Source of the DNA: Ilumatobacteraceae bacterium
GTDB lineage: Bacteria; Actinomycetota; Acidimicrobiia; Acidimicrobiales; Ilumatobacteraceae
Assembly (NCBI GenBank): GCA_017856375.1
Contig: JAFMFC010000004.1
Coordinates: 1-51,077, forward strand
DNA length: 51,077 bases
Direction: 5' to 3'
Positions 17,325 through 25,733 of the stretch are shown one piece after another. The notes below the pieces were generated by a model. It ran no database searches. It saw nothing but the letters and a program-made list of their open reading frames with translations, and was not told the DNA's origin. Position 1 is the stretch's first letter. Every line of letters begins with the position of its first letter. The translations under genes and the position numbers were made by a program.

Positions 17325-18761
17325 ATGGTCTTGACTCCCCCGCAACCTGAGCTCGCCCACTTGGACGAGCACTACCAACGCATTTGTGCAGCGTTCGATC
17401 GCGGAGAACTGACTGCCGTCGACGCTCGAGCTCAAGTTGCGGAGTTACGTCACCTTGATGAATACGGCCGAGTGTGGACAATAGATCCCAAGCGCTCCGG
17501 CAAGCGCGCAGCTTTTCGCCACGACGGCAGTGACGAACCGGCAGCACTTGCTCCCACCACCCTGAACCCCGAACTTGCTCCCTTGGACATGCAGTACCAA
17601 TTCATCTGCGCCGAGTTTGATCGCGGCGCAATCACCGCGGGCGAAGCCCGTGGACTGGTGAAAGCCCTTCGGCATGTCGACGCTGAAGGTCGAACATGGA
17701 CGATTGACACAGAAAAGTCAGGAAAACACGCGGCATTCAAGATGGACGAGCCTGACGATTTTGCCGATACAGCAGAAGTATCTGAGGAACTCGAGGTCGT
17801 CGACGACTCCCGAATGAACTACACGGCGCCTCTGCGTCGACCCGTGAGCAAAGAGCAGTCACAGCGCACATTGAAAGTTGCGCTCGTGCTCGGGCTTGCA
17901 ATCATCCTGTTGTTTGCTGGAATGCGGTACGTGATCGGTGCAACTTGGGGTTCGGTGTCGAGTGATTCAGCCAACACCAATGAGATCTTCATCCCCGAGG
18001 GCGCAGTGCAAACCGTGCCGTTCGAGACCGTCGTCACCACTCCACAATCTGGTCCACTCACCAAGATCGAGGCTTACGGAACTCGAGACGAAGTTCCCTT
18101 CAATGTGGACATTGAATTTGGTCGATCGGTGATGAATGAGCCCCTTATTGTCCATCGTCGTGGCACCGTTGGAGCGCCCCGAGTGGTCGTAGTGGGAACG
18201 ATTCATGGCGACGAACCTGCAGGGCTTGAGGTGACCGCAATCCTGCGCACTATCCGTATCGAGGATCCCATCGATTTGTGGATCGTCGACAACTTGAACC
18301 CCGATGGCTCCAAAGCTGAAACTCGTCAGAATGCCAACCAGGTTGACCTGAATCGCAACTTCGCTCGTCGTTGGGAACCAGTCGGAAAGCTCGGCTACTG
18401 GCAGTACTCGGGTCCGAGTGCAGCAAGCGAACCAGAAACCAAGGCAATGTCACGACTCGGCGAACTCATCAATCCTCAATTCACCGTTTGGTACCACCAG
18501 GACTACTTCCGCATCACGCCCGGAAGTGGTCGTGAAGGAAATATCCGGGAGCGTTACGCCAACTTGGTGAACCTCCCACTCCTCACGATCACTGGTGGCA
18601 GCTACAGCGGTACCGCGAACATCTGGGCGAGGTCGGTCGATACCGATGACGGCGTCTCACTCACCGTGGAATTCGGGCCGTCTCCGTTGCGCCCCGGCGA
18701 AGCCGCGGCAAACGCGAGCGCCGTGTTCACGATCGTGCGTGAGTTCTACCTCAACCAGTAG
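17325..18761 (+). CDS. Membrane-anchored M14 zinc carboxypeptidase with duplicated N-terminal module
   Basis: 478 residues. The N-terminal, presumably cytoplasmic part has two copies of a 57-residue module (8-64 and 82-138, 36 identities by my alignment), each with an acidic FDRG core and a closing WTID segment. A single hydrophobic helix (about 183-206) follows, then an outward-facing M14 metallopeptidase domain: GTIHGDEPAG carries the His and Glu zinc ligands, DLNRNFARRW the substrate-binding arginine, WYHQDYF the third ligand, and SLTVEFG the catalytic glutamate. The fold is like MpaA-type murein peptide amidases, so cell-wall peptide cleavage is likely. Module function is unknown. The stop abuts the convergent acyltransferase stop (TAG then CTA). 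Confidence 0.82.
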   Translation: MVLTPPQPELAHLDEHYQRICAAFDRGELTAVDARAQVAELRHLDEYGRVWTIDPKRSGKRAAFRHDGSDEPAALAPTTLNPELAPLDMQYQFICAEFDRGAITAGEARGLVKALRHVDAEGRTWTIDTEKSGKHAAFKMDEPDDFADTAEVSEELEVVDDSRMNYTAPLRRPVSKEQSQRTLKVALVLGLAIILLFAGMRYVIGATWGSVSSDSANTNEIFIPEGAVQTVPFETVVTTPQSGPLTKIEAYGTRDEVPFNVDIEFGRSVMNEPLIVHRRGTVGAPRVVVVGTIHGDEPAGLEVTAILRTIRIEDPIDLWIVDNLNPDGSKAETRQNANQVDLNRNFARRWEPVGKLGYWQYSGPSAASEPETKAMSRLGELINPQFTVWYHQDYFRITPGSGREGNIRERYANLVNLPLLTITGGSYSGTANIWARSVDTDDGVSLTVEFGPSPLRPGEAAANASAVFTIVREFYLNQ

Positions 18762-20726
18762 CTAAACCCGGCGATTGGTCGTGCACGCAAGCGTGCGGTT
18801 CTTGCCGTCTTCGTAACAATGTCGGTTGGTGTCACGTACGTCGTACTTTTTCATCCAGTTGATCTCCGAATCCGCAATTGCGGGAATTGAGCACGGGTAT
18901 GCGCCATCTTCAGGACACGGATTGTCGACGACACTTGCCACGATCCTCGAGAGATACCAACCGAGCGCGAGAGTTCCCTCGAGCTTCAAGTGGATTCCAT
19001 CCTTTTCGAACCAGTCCGGGCTTGAGTAACTGAACAAGTTCCAATTGGCAATCGTGAGTTGCGGATAGTCACCGCTCTCAGCAATCTCTCGAAGTTGCTT
19101 GTTGAAGTCCGAATACACCGAACGCTCACCTCGCGACCCCGGAGCGGGGAACTTGAGTGACTCCTTCAGGCTCAGCATCACCAACTTTGCTCCGCGATAT
19201 CGAGCCATGTCGGCCAACTCGCGAACCTCTGCCTCAAACTCAGTCGTCCAGCTGTGATATCCAGCCATCACCACCACCACATCGACTGGCTCGTTGTAGT
19301 TCTCAAGCACGGAGACGGCGCTCTCGGGAACTCGCTTTTCACGACCTTCACACGACTGAAGCGCAATCTTGCGACAACTCTCGACATCCAACGTGTAGTT
19401 GAACCCCTCAAGGCTTTGTTGACCATCCTCGAACCACCGAAGTGACGCCATGGTTGAGTCTCCAAGCAGAAGAACATTGACATCCTTTGGCTCAGGTGCT
19501 GGCAATGACACCACGGGCTCGCCATTTGCATCGAGTTCAGCAAGTTCTTCTGGCACAACAAAGCGTTGTGCTCGAGCATCGATACGGGGAGCAACACCAA
19601 AGAGCACCGCAGTCAAGGAAAACACGGCTAGTACCGAGCCAAGCCCAACCGTCACGCTGCGCATGGAACGAAGCGACAACCAATCATTGACACGAACTGG
19701 GTGCTCGATCGCCGTGTACGTAAGACCGGAGAGCGCCGTAGTAAATGCGATGAGAAGTACCCAACCAAGAAATGTCGGTGTACCGAATTTGGCTTCGACA
19801 AGTACGAAGATCGGCCAATGCCACAAATACAACGAGTAGCTCCACGCCCCGACATGCTGAAGGGGTCGTGCCCTCAACACCACTTCAGGGCCGAATCGAG
19901 TGCCACCTGCAACGAGCACGAGAAGTGCGCCGAGGACCGGAAGCAAAGCCGCATAACCGGGGAATGGAGTTGCATTACTGAAACCCACGGCCGAACCGAC
20001 AATTGCAGCAATACCTACCCAACCAGCACCTGCTCGCAAATGTTCTGGGATTTCACGCACCCGTGACCCATAGAGAGCGAGCGCGGCGCCAACGAGAATC
20101 TCCCAAACCCGTGCTTGTGGCAAGTAATAGGCACCACCCGGATTGCTTGGCGTGAGCAGAATTCCCGTCACGAGCGATGCCAATAGCAACGCCACGACAA
20201 TGCGACCAAGCAACTGGCGCCACTGCTTCTTTGAATAATGAATGACCGCGAAGATGACAAGCGGCCACACGAGGTAGAACTGCTCCTCCACCGCAAGCGA
20301 CCAGTAGTGCTGCAGTGGCGAAGGTGGCGTGACGCCTAGCAAGTACTCGCTACTCGTGTAATACAGGACGATGTTGGTGGAGAATCCGATTGCACCGAGT
20401 GCCACCGTGGTGAGTTCGCGTACGCGCCCTGGCTCCAGCATGAAAACACCTGCCGCAACGGTGACGATCGTGACGAGGAGCGACATTGGCAATAGCCGCC
20501 GCATTCGACGGGCCCAAAAATTACGAAGACTTACTTGGTCAAATCGGTCGGCTTCTTCCACAAGAAGGTTGGTGATGAGAAACCCTGAAATAACGAAGAA
20601 CACGTCAACCCCGACGAAACCCCCCGAAACAAAGGTTGCGCCTGCGTGATAGAGCACCACCAACGCCACCGCGACGGCCCGAAGACCTTCGATGTCAGCG
20701 CGGCGTTTGGAAGGGGCCGAACTCAT
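18762..20726 (-). CDS. AT3 (OafA/YrhL-like) acyltransferase with SGNH domain
   Basis: 654 residues. The N-terminal ~370 residues form the acyltransferase-3 membrane domain: RADIEGLRAVAVALVVLYHA, GGFVGVDVFFVISGFLIT, the basic FWARRMRRLLP and SLAVEEQFYLVWP, with about ten or eleven helices. An extracytoplasmic SGNH hydrolase-like domain follows, with the nucleophile in LLLGDSTMASLRWF and the Asp-His pair in FEKDGIHLKLEG. The family O-acetylates surface sugars such as peptidoglycan, O-antigen or other polymers. The likely target is an envelope glycan, perhaps one made by the sugar operons in this window. It starts at ATG 20726. Confidence 0.9.
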   Translation of the reverse strand: MSSAPSKRRADIEGLRAVAVALVVLYHAGATFVSGGFVGVDVFFVISGFLITNLLVEEADRFDQVSLRNFWARRMRRLLPMSLLVTIVTVAAGVFMLEPGRVRELTTVALGAIGFSTNIVLYYTSSEYLLGVTPPSPLQHYWSLAVEEQFYLVWPLVIFAVIHYSKKQWRQLLGRIVVALLLASLVTGILLTPSNPGGAYYLPQARVWEILVGAALALYGSRVREIPEHLRAGAGWVGIAAIVGSAVGFSNATPFPGYAALLPVLGALLVLVAGGTRFGPEVVLRARPLQHVGAWSYSLYLWHWPIFVLVEAKFGTPTFLGWVLLIAFTTALSGLTYTAIEHPVRVNDWLSLRSMRSVTVGLGSVLAVFSLTAVLFGVAPRIDARAQRFVVPEELAELDANGEPVVSLPAPEPKDVNVLLLGDSTMASLRWFEDGQQSLEGFNYTLDVESCRKIALQSCEGREKRVPESAVSVLENYNEPVDVVVVMAGYHSWTTEFEAEVRELADMARYRGAKLVMLSLKESLKFPAPGSRGERSVYSDFNKQLREIAESGDYPQLTIANWNLFSYSSPDWFEKDGIHLKLEGTLALGWYLSRIVASVVDNPCPEDGAYPCSIPAIADSEINWMKKYDVRDTNRHCYEDGKNRTLACTTNRRV

Positions 20727-20762
20727 TGCCCATCATTTTGGCATTGATTGGTTGTGTGGTGC

Positions 20763-21428
20763 CTATGCAACATTGGCCACGAGCACACCCATGGCTGCAA
20801 ACTGCAACACACCGGCCACCACGGTAAAGACATGCCACACCTCGTGATATCCAAAAATGTGTGGGACGAGTCGTGGCCTTTTCATGAAAAACAGCACTGC
20901 ACCAACGGTGTAGGCAATACCTCCAAGCGCAAAGAGTAAAAGGCTCGTGAGGCCCGCCCGGTGGTATACCCACGGCAACACACCGAGTACGGCCCAACCA
21001 ATGACGAGATACATCGCAGCTGCCGTCTTGCGCGCCTTACGCACGAACTTGAGTCCAATGCCAATTGCCGCGGCCGTCCAGATCGCAATCAGAAATGGCA
21101 CACCCAATTCGCTGGGCAATGCCAGCAAGCTCACCGGCGTGTACGTGCCTGCAATCAATACGTAGACCATGGCGTGATCGAGTTGCTGCATGGTGTGCTG
21201 AGCCCGATACGACTTGGTGAAAAGGTGATACGAGGCCGAAGTGGAAAACAATGCGAGTAGTGAAGCCACATAGACAAGCACTGACGTCCGCGCGATGCCA
21301 CTTGGCGTGAAGACCGTAAGGATGACACCTGCCGGAATCGCACAAGCAAAAGCGACGGCGTGAATTCGCCCACGCCACCGCGGACGCCACTGACCGCTTG
21401 CATGATGGAAGACCGGTGCTCGAGCCAT
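20763..21428 (-). CDS. Hemolysin III / PAQR family membrane protein
   Basis: 221 residues with seven predicted helices. It shows the family pattern: SASYHLFTKSYRAQHTMQQLDHAMVY in two conserved helices (Ser, His, Asp-His) and the C-terminal HEVWHVFTVVAG with paired histidines. These His/Asp residues resemble the zinc site of PAQR receptors and alkaline ceramidases. Despite the name it is unlikely to be a cytolysin; bacterial members are tied to membrane homeostasis. It is followed after a 36-base gap by the acyltransferase on the same strand and lies nine bases after the PQ-loop gene. Confidence 0.9.
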   Translation of the reverse strand: MARAPVFHHASGQWRPRWRGRIHAVAFACAIPAGVILTVFTPSGIARTSVLVYVASLLALFSTSASYHLFTKSYRAQHTMQQLDHAMVYVLIAGTYTPVSLLALPSELGVPFLIAIWTAAAIGIGLKFVRKARKTAAAMYLVIGWAVLGVLPWVYHRAGLTSLLLFALGGIAYTVGAVLFFMKRPRLVPHIFGYHEVWHVFTVVAGVLQFAAMGVLVANVA

Positions 21429-21436
21429 CTTCCTCC

Positions 21437-22042
21437 TTATGAGTGGGACACTACCTCGGTGCCATACCTACGATGCGATTGAATTGCACGGAATGAAATA
21501 AACAGCGCTGGTAGGACAAGAACAAAGTTCGATGCCGCGAGCATGGGATCGTCAATCATCAACGAGTAAATGCCCCACGAAATCGTCGTGAGCGCAAGCA
21601 GCGCATTACCCGATGCCGAAACACCTTTCAAGTGGGATTGCCTTGCGGCTTTCCACACTTGGGGAACAATGCCGACGCTACCGACGACCCCCGCAACGCC
21701 AGCCAATGTATTCAGACTCAGCTCTTGCATAATCAACGAAAATCCATAGACACACACCACGATGGTGACGAGAATCTTTATGGGAAGAACTTTGAGCCTC
21801 ACCATCTGAACGAGCACAACACCAATACCAATTACCACCATGCCATTACCCGTCGAGACCAAAGGCTTTGACGAGACAATCCCATAAACGACCCACATAC
21901 TTGCCCCAGAGAAGCCCTGCACCTGGCTCAAAACCGAGATCCCCTCGACCGTGTTTCGCCTGACCACTCGCCATGCCTGTGGGATCGTGAAGGTAAAGGA
22001 AAGTGCGACACACCATGCACTGAACACATCCCGAAAATCCAC
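21437..22042 (-). CDS. PQ-loop repeat (SWEET-like) membrane protein
   Basis: 201 residues with seven hydrophobic helices arranged as two three-helix bundles. Each bundle begins with a PQ-loop: FTIPQAWRVVRRNTVEGIS and GIVPQVWKAARQSHLKGVS. A full-length, two-repeat protein differs from bacterial SemiSWEETs, which have one. The fold suggests transport of a small solute such as a sugar or amino acid; the substrate is unknown. The start is GTG 22042. It is divergent from the coiled-coil gene across 60 bases and probably co-transcribed with the hemolysin III gene. Confidence 0.78.
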   Translation of the reverse strand: MDFRDVFSAWCVALSFTFTIPQAWRVVRRNTVEGISVLSQVQGFSGASMWVVYGIVSSKPLVSTGNGMVVIGIGVVLVQMVRLKVLPIKILVTIVVCVYGFSLIMQELSLNTLAGVAGVVGSVGIVPQVWKAARQSHLKGVSASGNALLALTTISWGIYSLMIDDPMLAASNFVLVLPALFISFRAIQSHRRYGTEVVSHS

Positions 22043-22102
22043 GCGGCAACACTACGGCTCCGTCGTGGGACACGAGGCGTTCTCTCGTTAGCGTGATCTG
22101 CA

Positions 22103-23593
22103 ATGCAGTGCACGTTTGCCGTCACCCTCTCCACGAAAAGATGGACGAACGAGACTAAGACGCACTGTGTAGAGGCCATCACTGGTTGGCTCGGAAAGAA
22201 CTTTCCCGCCGATCGCCTGCCTGCCAACATTCGAGTTCGCGTTCGTCCCCTTGGAGATGACGATGTATACCGAGCCGAGGTGATGAACACCCAGCCAAGT
22301 GGGATGGATTCCATCCTGATCACACTCGCCGCACTTTCCGGCCAACTGGTGTTCGACCTACGCGAACGCTTTGTACCTTCTGCTAACTCGGTGATCCCAC
22401 GACGGAAAGCTGCGCTTCCTCCAAAGCCTGTGCTCGGACTAGTAGCCGCAATGTCTCAATTACTTGAGGTGTATGACGCTGAGCGTCGCGTTGACGGCAA
22501 GGTGCGCCAAGTTAATGCGGAACTCGAAGGTCAGGCTTTGGCCGCCGATTTCCGCGATGCACCTGCTCGACGACTACCGATCATTGCCGAGTTCGTGAAA
22601 GGTCGAGATCCGAGCACCACCATCACTGGTTCACTCGCTGGCGACTTGGTGGGCGTCGCCAGCGTCGCACATATTCATGATGAGAAGGCGCTCAACGCCT
22701 TCAACGATTACTGCGGATCGTCAGTGCTTTCCATGAATTACATCACCGTGTTGTGGCCAAGGGGTGTGCAACCTTTCACCCTGCACACCTCACAGCCATC
22801 GAAAGAGCAAATTCTCGGGCCAATCCTTGACGCTGCGGCGACTCAAACCGAACCGGTAGTGCAATTGCTTGGTCGTCCAACGCCACGAGTGGTCGAGCCC
22901 ACCCCGCGCACCATTGTGGTGACAGCATCCACACCGAATACCGAGGAATTAGATCAGTTGCGTCAACAGAATGACGAACAACGCCTGCACATCGACTTAC
23001 TCGATCAGGAGTTGGAGGAAGCCGAGCTAGAGCGGGACGAATTGGCCGAAACTGTTGAGGCACGCGATCAAGAAGTGTCTCTTCTGCGCAGCACGCTCGC
23101 CGACCTCGCAATCGAATTGCACGATCTTGACACTGAACTCGCGCGTGTTGCGCCCGAGCGATCGATGCGCAACGTGCTTGAGGCGGTAGTGCGTGCAAAG
23201 AACGAGTGTCGCAACTTGACCTTTGCTCACAGCGCCCTAGAAACTGCCGACAAGTTGCAGGGGCCGATGCCCCGCAAGGTCTTCTCAATTCTCAAAGCGT
23301 TGGACACCGCAGTGGGCGAATGGCGCTCAGACCGCTTCCCTCTCGCCGGTTTGCGCTCGTATCTACGCGATGAACTGGGACTCGACTACGTGGCGGGCAT
23401 CAGCGACAATGCCGAACAGAAATTTGGTGCCAACTACACCATCACACACAACGGCAAGACGATCGTGCTCGGCCCCCACGTTCGCCACGGACGAGGTCGT
23501 ACTTTGCTGCGCATCTACCTCCACGTCGATGAAGCCACGAAATCCATGCTCGTGGGCAAGGTGACGCGGCACCTCGAGGACAGCACATCCTAA
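22103..23593 (+). CDS. Uncharacterised coiled-coil protein with small C-terminal domain
   Basis: 496 residues, not assigned to a named family. By sequence: an N-terminal alpha/beta region (1-150); a segment beginning RRLPIIAEFVKG that includes SLAGDLVGVASV and ITVLWPRGVQPF; a Thr/Pro-rich linker; a strongly charged heptad coiled coil (about 281-350); and a C-terminal domain ending with LLRIYLHVDEATKSMLVGKV and RHLED. From memory, actinobacterial proteins of unknown function share this order of segments and this ending; some look like effector or toxin-like proteins, but I cannot confirm that. It has no signal peptide and no membrane helix. It converges with the AT-rich gene next to it, eight bases between stops. 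Confidence 0.6.
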   Translation: MQCTFAVTLSTKRWTNETKTHCVEAITGWLGKNFPADRLPANIRVRVRPLGDDDVYRAEVMNTQPSGMDSILITLAALSGQLVFDLRERFVPSANSVIPRRKAALPPKPVLGLVAAMSQLLEVYDAERRVDGKVRQVNAELEGQALAADFRDAPARRLPIIAEFVKGRDPSTTITGSLAGDLVGVASVAHIHDEKALNAFNDYCGSSVLSMNYITVLWPRGVQPFTLHTSQPSKEQILGPILDAAATQTEPVVQLLGRPTPRVVEPTPRTIVVTASTPNTEELDQLRQQNDEQRLHIDLLDQELEEAELERDELAETVEARDQEVSLLRSTLADLAIELHDLDTELARVAPERSMRNVLEAVVRAKNECRNLTFAHSALETADKLQGPMPRKVFSILKALDTAVGEWRSDRFPLAGLRSYLRDELGLDYVAGISDNAEQKFGANYTITHNGKTIVLGPHVRHGRGRTLLRIYLHVDEATKSMLVGKVTRHLEDSTS

Positions 23594-23601
23594 GAACGGG
23601 C

Positions 23602-25602
23602 TTACTGAAGCTCTACTTCAGCTCCGAGTTTCCTGAGCTCGAGCTGAATTGTTTCCGCACTCAAACGATCCCAGGATTCAGCCAAGACGGCCGGCGAATT
23701 ATCGATAGCAACTTTGATATCTCCCAATTTGAGTTGCATCATCGACTTAATAGCTCCAGCTAATGCGATCCTCTGGCTCGTCAGAGCTGGGACGGATACC
23801 AGTACAACCCTGACGAGTTCATCATTAACCCGCATGTCCTCCGCTTGTTCGCCTATTGCGATCAAGTATTCATCAGGGTGCTTTACCTTCTTCGGCAGGA
23901 TTCTTCGATATTCATTTAGAACATCACGAAACAACTCAAGTTCGTCATCAGATTCCGCAACTGCAATGTCGACTTCAGTCAATGTTCGCTTACAATTTGC
24001 AATCACTTCTTCAAAAATCGATTCATAAATTGTTGTAGCCTTTTCATCCAATCTCTTTTCGGGAGTTTGACAGCCAGCATCAAGTAACGCCATCGCTATC
24101 CAAACATCCTCAATGTTTGGCAACTCAGCAATCCATACTTTCGATCCCGACTTCGGAGCGATCAGTATTTGCCGCCCCTTTGAACTGAAGTCAACAATCT
24201 TTTTGAAGTCGGTTGTCTTTGTGAACATTTTCCCAGCAAATGAAACCCCCAAATTGCTGATCAAAAACTTTCCTCTATCAATAATCGTAAGTTCGTCAGG
24301 CGCCGGATAACTGACCGATGTTGAAGAACTAAAACCACTCGAACTTCCCCCTCCAACGCGAACTCCGCGATAACCGACACTTCCACCAGATGACGTTCCT
24401 GTGTAGGTGGACTCTCTATGCGTTACACGAGCTCCTTTACGAACTTCGATCAATACGCAGCCACCCGTGGAATAGATACTCCCCGGATTCTCCGAGTTGA
24501 ATAGAGAACGATCAATACTGATCATTTGTTGTTCAAATCGAATCCGAGCATTTTTCATCGCCGCGTTCTTGATGAACTCATTCTGAAAGGACTCTTTTGT
24601 AATTTGAATTTTCTTCTTCCACTTGAATTTGTAGGAGAACCAGCTGATTGATGGTCCACTGCTCTCTATCGCCTCGGAACGGTTGTCGACCTCATTGCGG
24701 TCTTCGTCCAGTTTCAGAACTCGATCGCCTCTAAATTCGGATTGTGCCTCGACGTTGGACAACGAGTTTCTTTCAGTACTTGATTTGTCATTACGTTCGA
24801 TAATTGCCTCGAGATCAAGACGAGGCTGAAATTGACGCAATTTCTCGATCAATTTTATGAAACCTTTTTCGCTTGAACGCTCTGTCAATTGACCACACCG
24901 AACTATTCGACCGTCTCTAGATTTGCCCTTAATCCATTTTGTTGACATCAGAAGTGACTTGATTTCCAATTCAACAAGATGTGACCAAAGCACGAATTCA
25001 GCAATTTTCTCCGAGTCACTTTTTGAGTTGATGAGAATCAGCCGCGCATTGGTCGCGATCGCAAAGTCCACCATTGGACCACGCACACGATTCACCGCTG
25101 CAACTCCAAGAATCTGCTCGTCCGCTATAAGAATCGCTTGAAGACTCAACTCAATTCTGGACTGAGCACGTCGAGCTTTTTTGCTCCAAACCAATTCTGC
25201 GGACTGATCTGTTCTACTCTCTTGCCCCTCTGTCGCCTCGGCTAAACCGTTAGTGGGACTCTTTTCGTAGTTCATTAGATCCTTTGATTCGGGATCAACA
25301 GTCACGGAGATTTCAGTATCAGGTTGCTCATCGGCTTTGTCTCCCTCTGTCGGGGTCAGAAAGGCAACCAACATGTTTCCCAGCCAAAAGACTGCCAAGG
25401 TAAACGGGCTGTCCAACATCGCCGAAACGACGAGTGATAACAAGTTGAAACCTGCTATCAAGCGACTAAAACGCGACTTGCGGAGAGAACTCACGAATGT
25501 CGGCAGAAGAGCGCCAAAGGTCGAAATCGAGAGAACCAACCAAAGAATTACAACTGGTCGGCGATACCAAGGTTTCTTCACTTTGATTTTCTCTTTGGAC
25601 AC
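23602..25602 (-). CDS. AT-rich membrane protein with PH-like region and L7/L12-like C-terminus
   Basis: 666 residues, function unknown. Two hydrophobic helices lie near the N-terminus (about 17-80), followed by a low-complexity acidic linker. A PH-like region (about 150-250) contains LIADEQILGVAAV, then ATNARLILINSKS. A second such region follows a Gly/Ser-rich stretch (about 395-425), with ELTIIDRGKFLISNLGVSFA. The last ~55 residues, from IKSMMQLKLGDIKVAIDNSP to LRKLGAEVELQ, match the pattern of the ribosomal bL12 C-terminal domain. A sampled 60-base line is 42% G+C, against 63% in the next gene, which suggests acquisition from elsewhere. The start is GTG 25602 with a -10-like box just upstream. 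Confidence 0.65.
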   Translation of the reverse strand: MSKEKIKVKKPWYRRPVVILWLVLSISTFGALLPTFVSSLRKSRFSRLIAGFNLLSLVVSAMLDSPFTLAVFWLGNMLVAFLTPTEGDKADEQPDTEISVTVDPESKDLMNYEKSPTNGLAEATEGQESRTDQSAELVWSKKARRAQSRIELSLQAILIADEQILGVAAVNRVRGPMVDFAIATNARLILINSKSDSEKIAEFVLWSHLVELEIKSLLMSTKWIKGKSRDGRIVRCGQLTERSSEKGFIKLIEKLRQFQPRLDLEAIIERNDKSSTERNSLSNVEAQSEFRGDRVLKLDEDRNEVDNRSEAIESSGPSISWFSYKFKWKKKIQITKESFQNEFIKNAAMKNARIRFEQQMISIDRSLFNSENPGSIYSTGGCVLIEVRKGARVTHRESTYTGTSSGGSVGYRGVRVGGGSSSGFSSSTSVSYPAPDELTIIDRGKFLISNLGVSFAGKMFTKTTDFKKIVDFSSKGRQILIAPKSGSKVWIAELPNIEDVWIAMALLDAGCQTPEKRLDEKATTIYESIFEEVIANCKRTLTEVDIAVAESDDELELFRDVLNEYRRILPKKVKHPDEYLIAIGEQAEDMRVNDELVRVVLVSVPALTSQRIALAGAIKSMMQLKLGDIKVAIDNSPAVLAESWDRLSAETIQLELRKLGAEVELQ

Positions 25603-25609
25603 CTACGCG

Positions 25610-25615
25610 ATAGTA
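25610..25615 (-). promoter_or_regulatory. Candidate -10 box for a leaderless transcript
   Basis: TACTAT on the minus strand is followed by seven bases and then GTG 25602. This spacing would place the transcription start at or next to the start codon, as in actinobacterial leaderless mRNAs. No Shine-Dalgarno sequence is present. No clear -35 element is seen. Confidence 0.4.
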
Positions 25616-25733
25616 GAGCCCAATACGTTCTGTTGTTTATCTCAGAATTGCATGCAAAAGGGTCCTCGCCCCCTTAGCTGTGCGAACGGTCATTTCCTGA
25701 GAAGGATCGAGTCCAGTCCAATAGGGTGACGGC

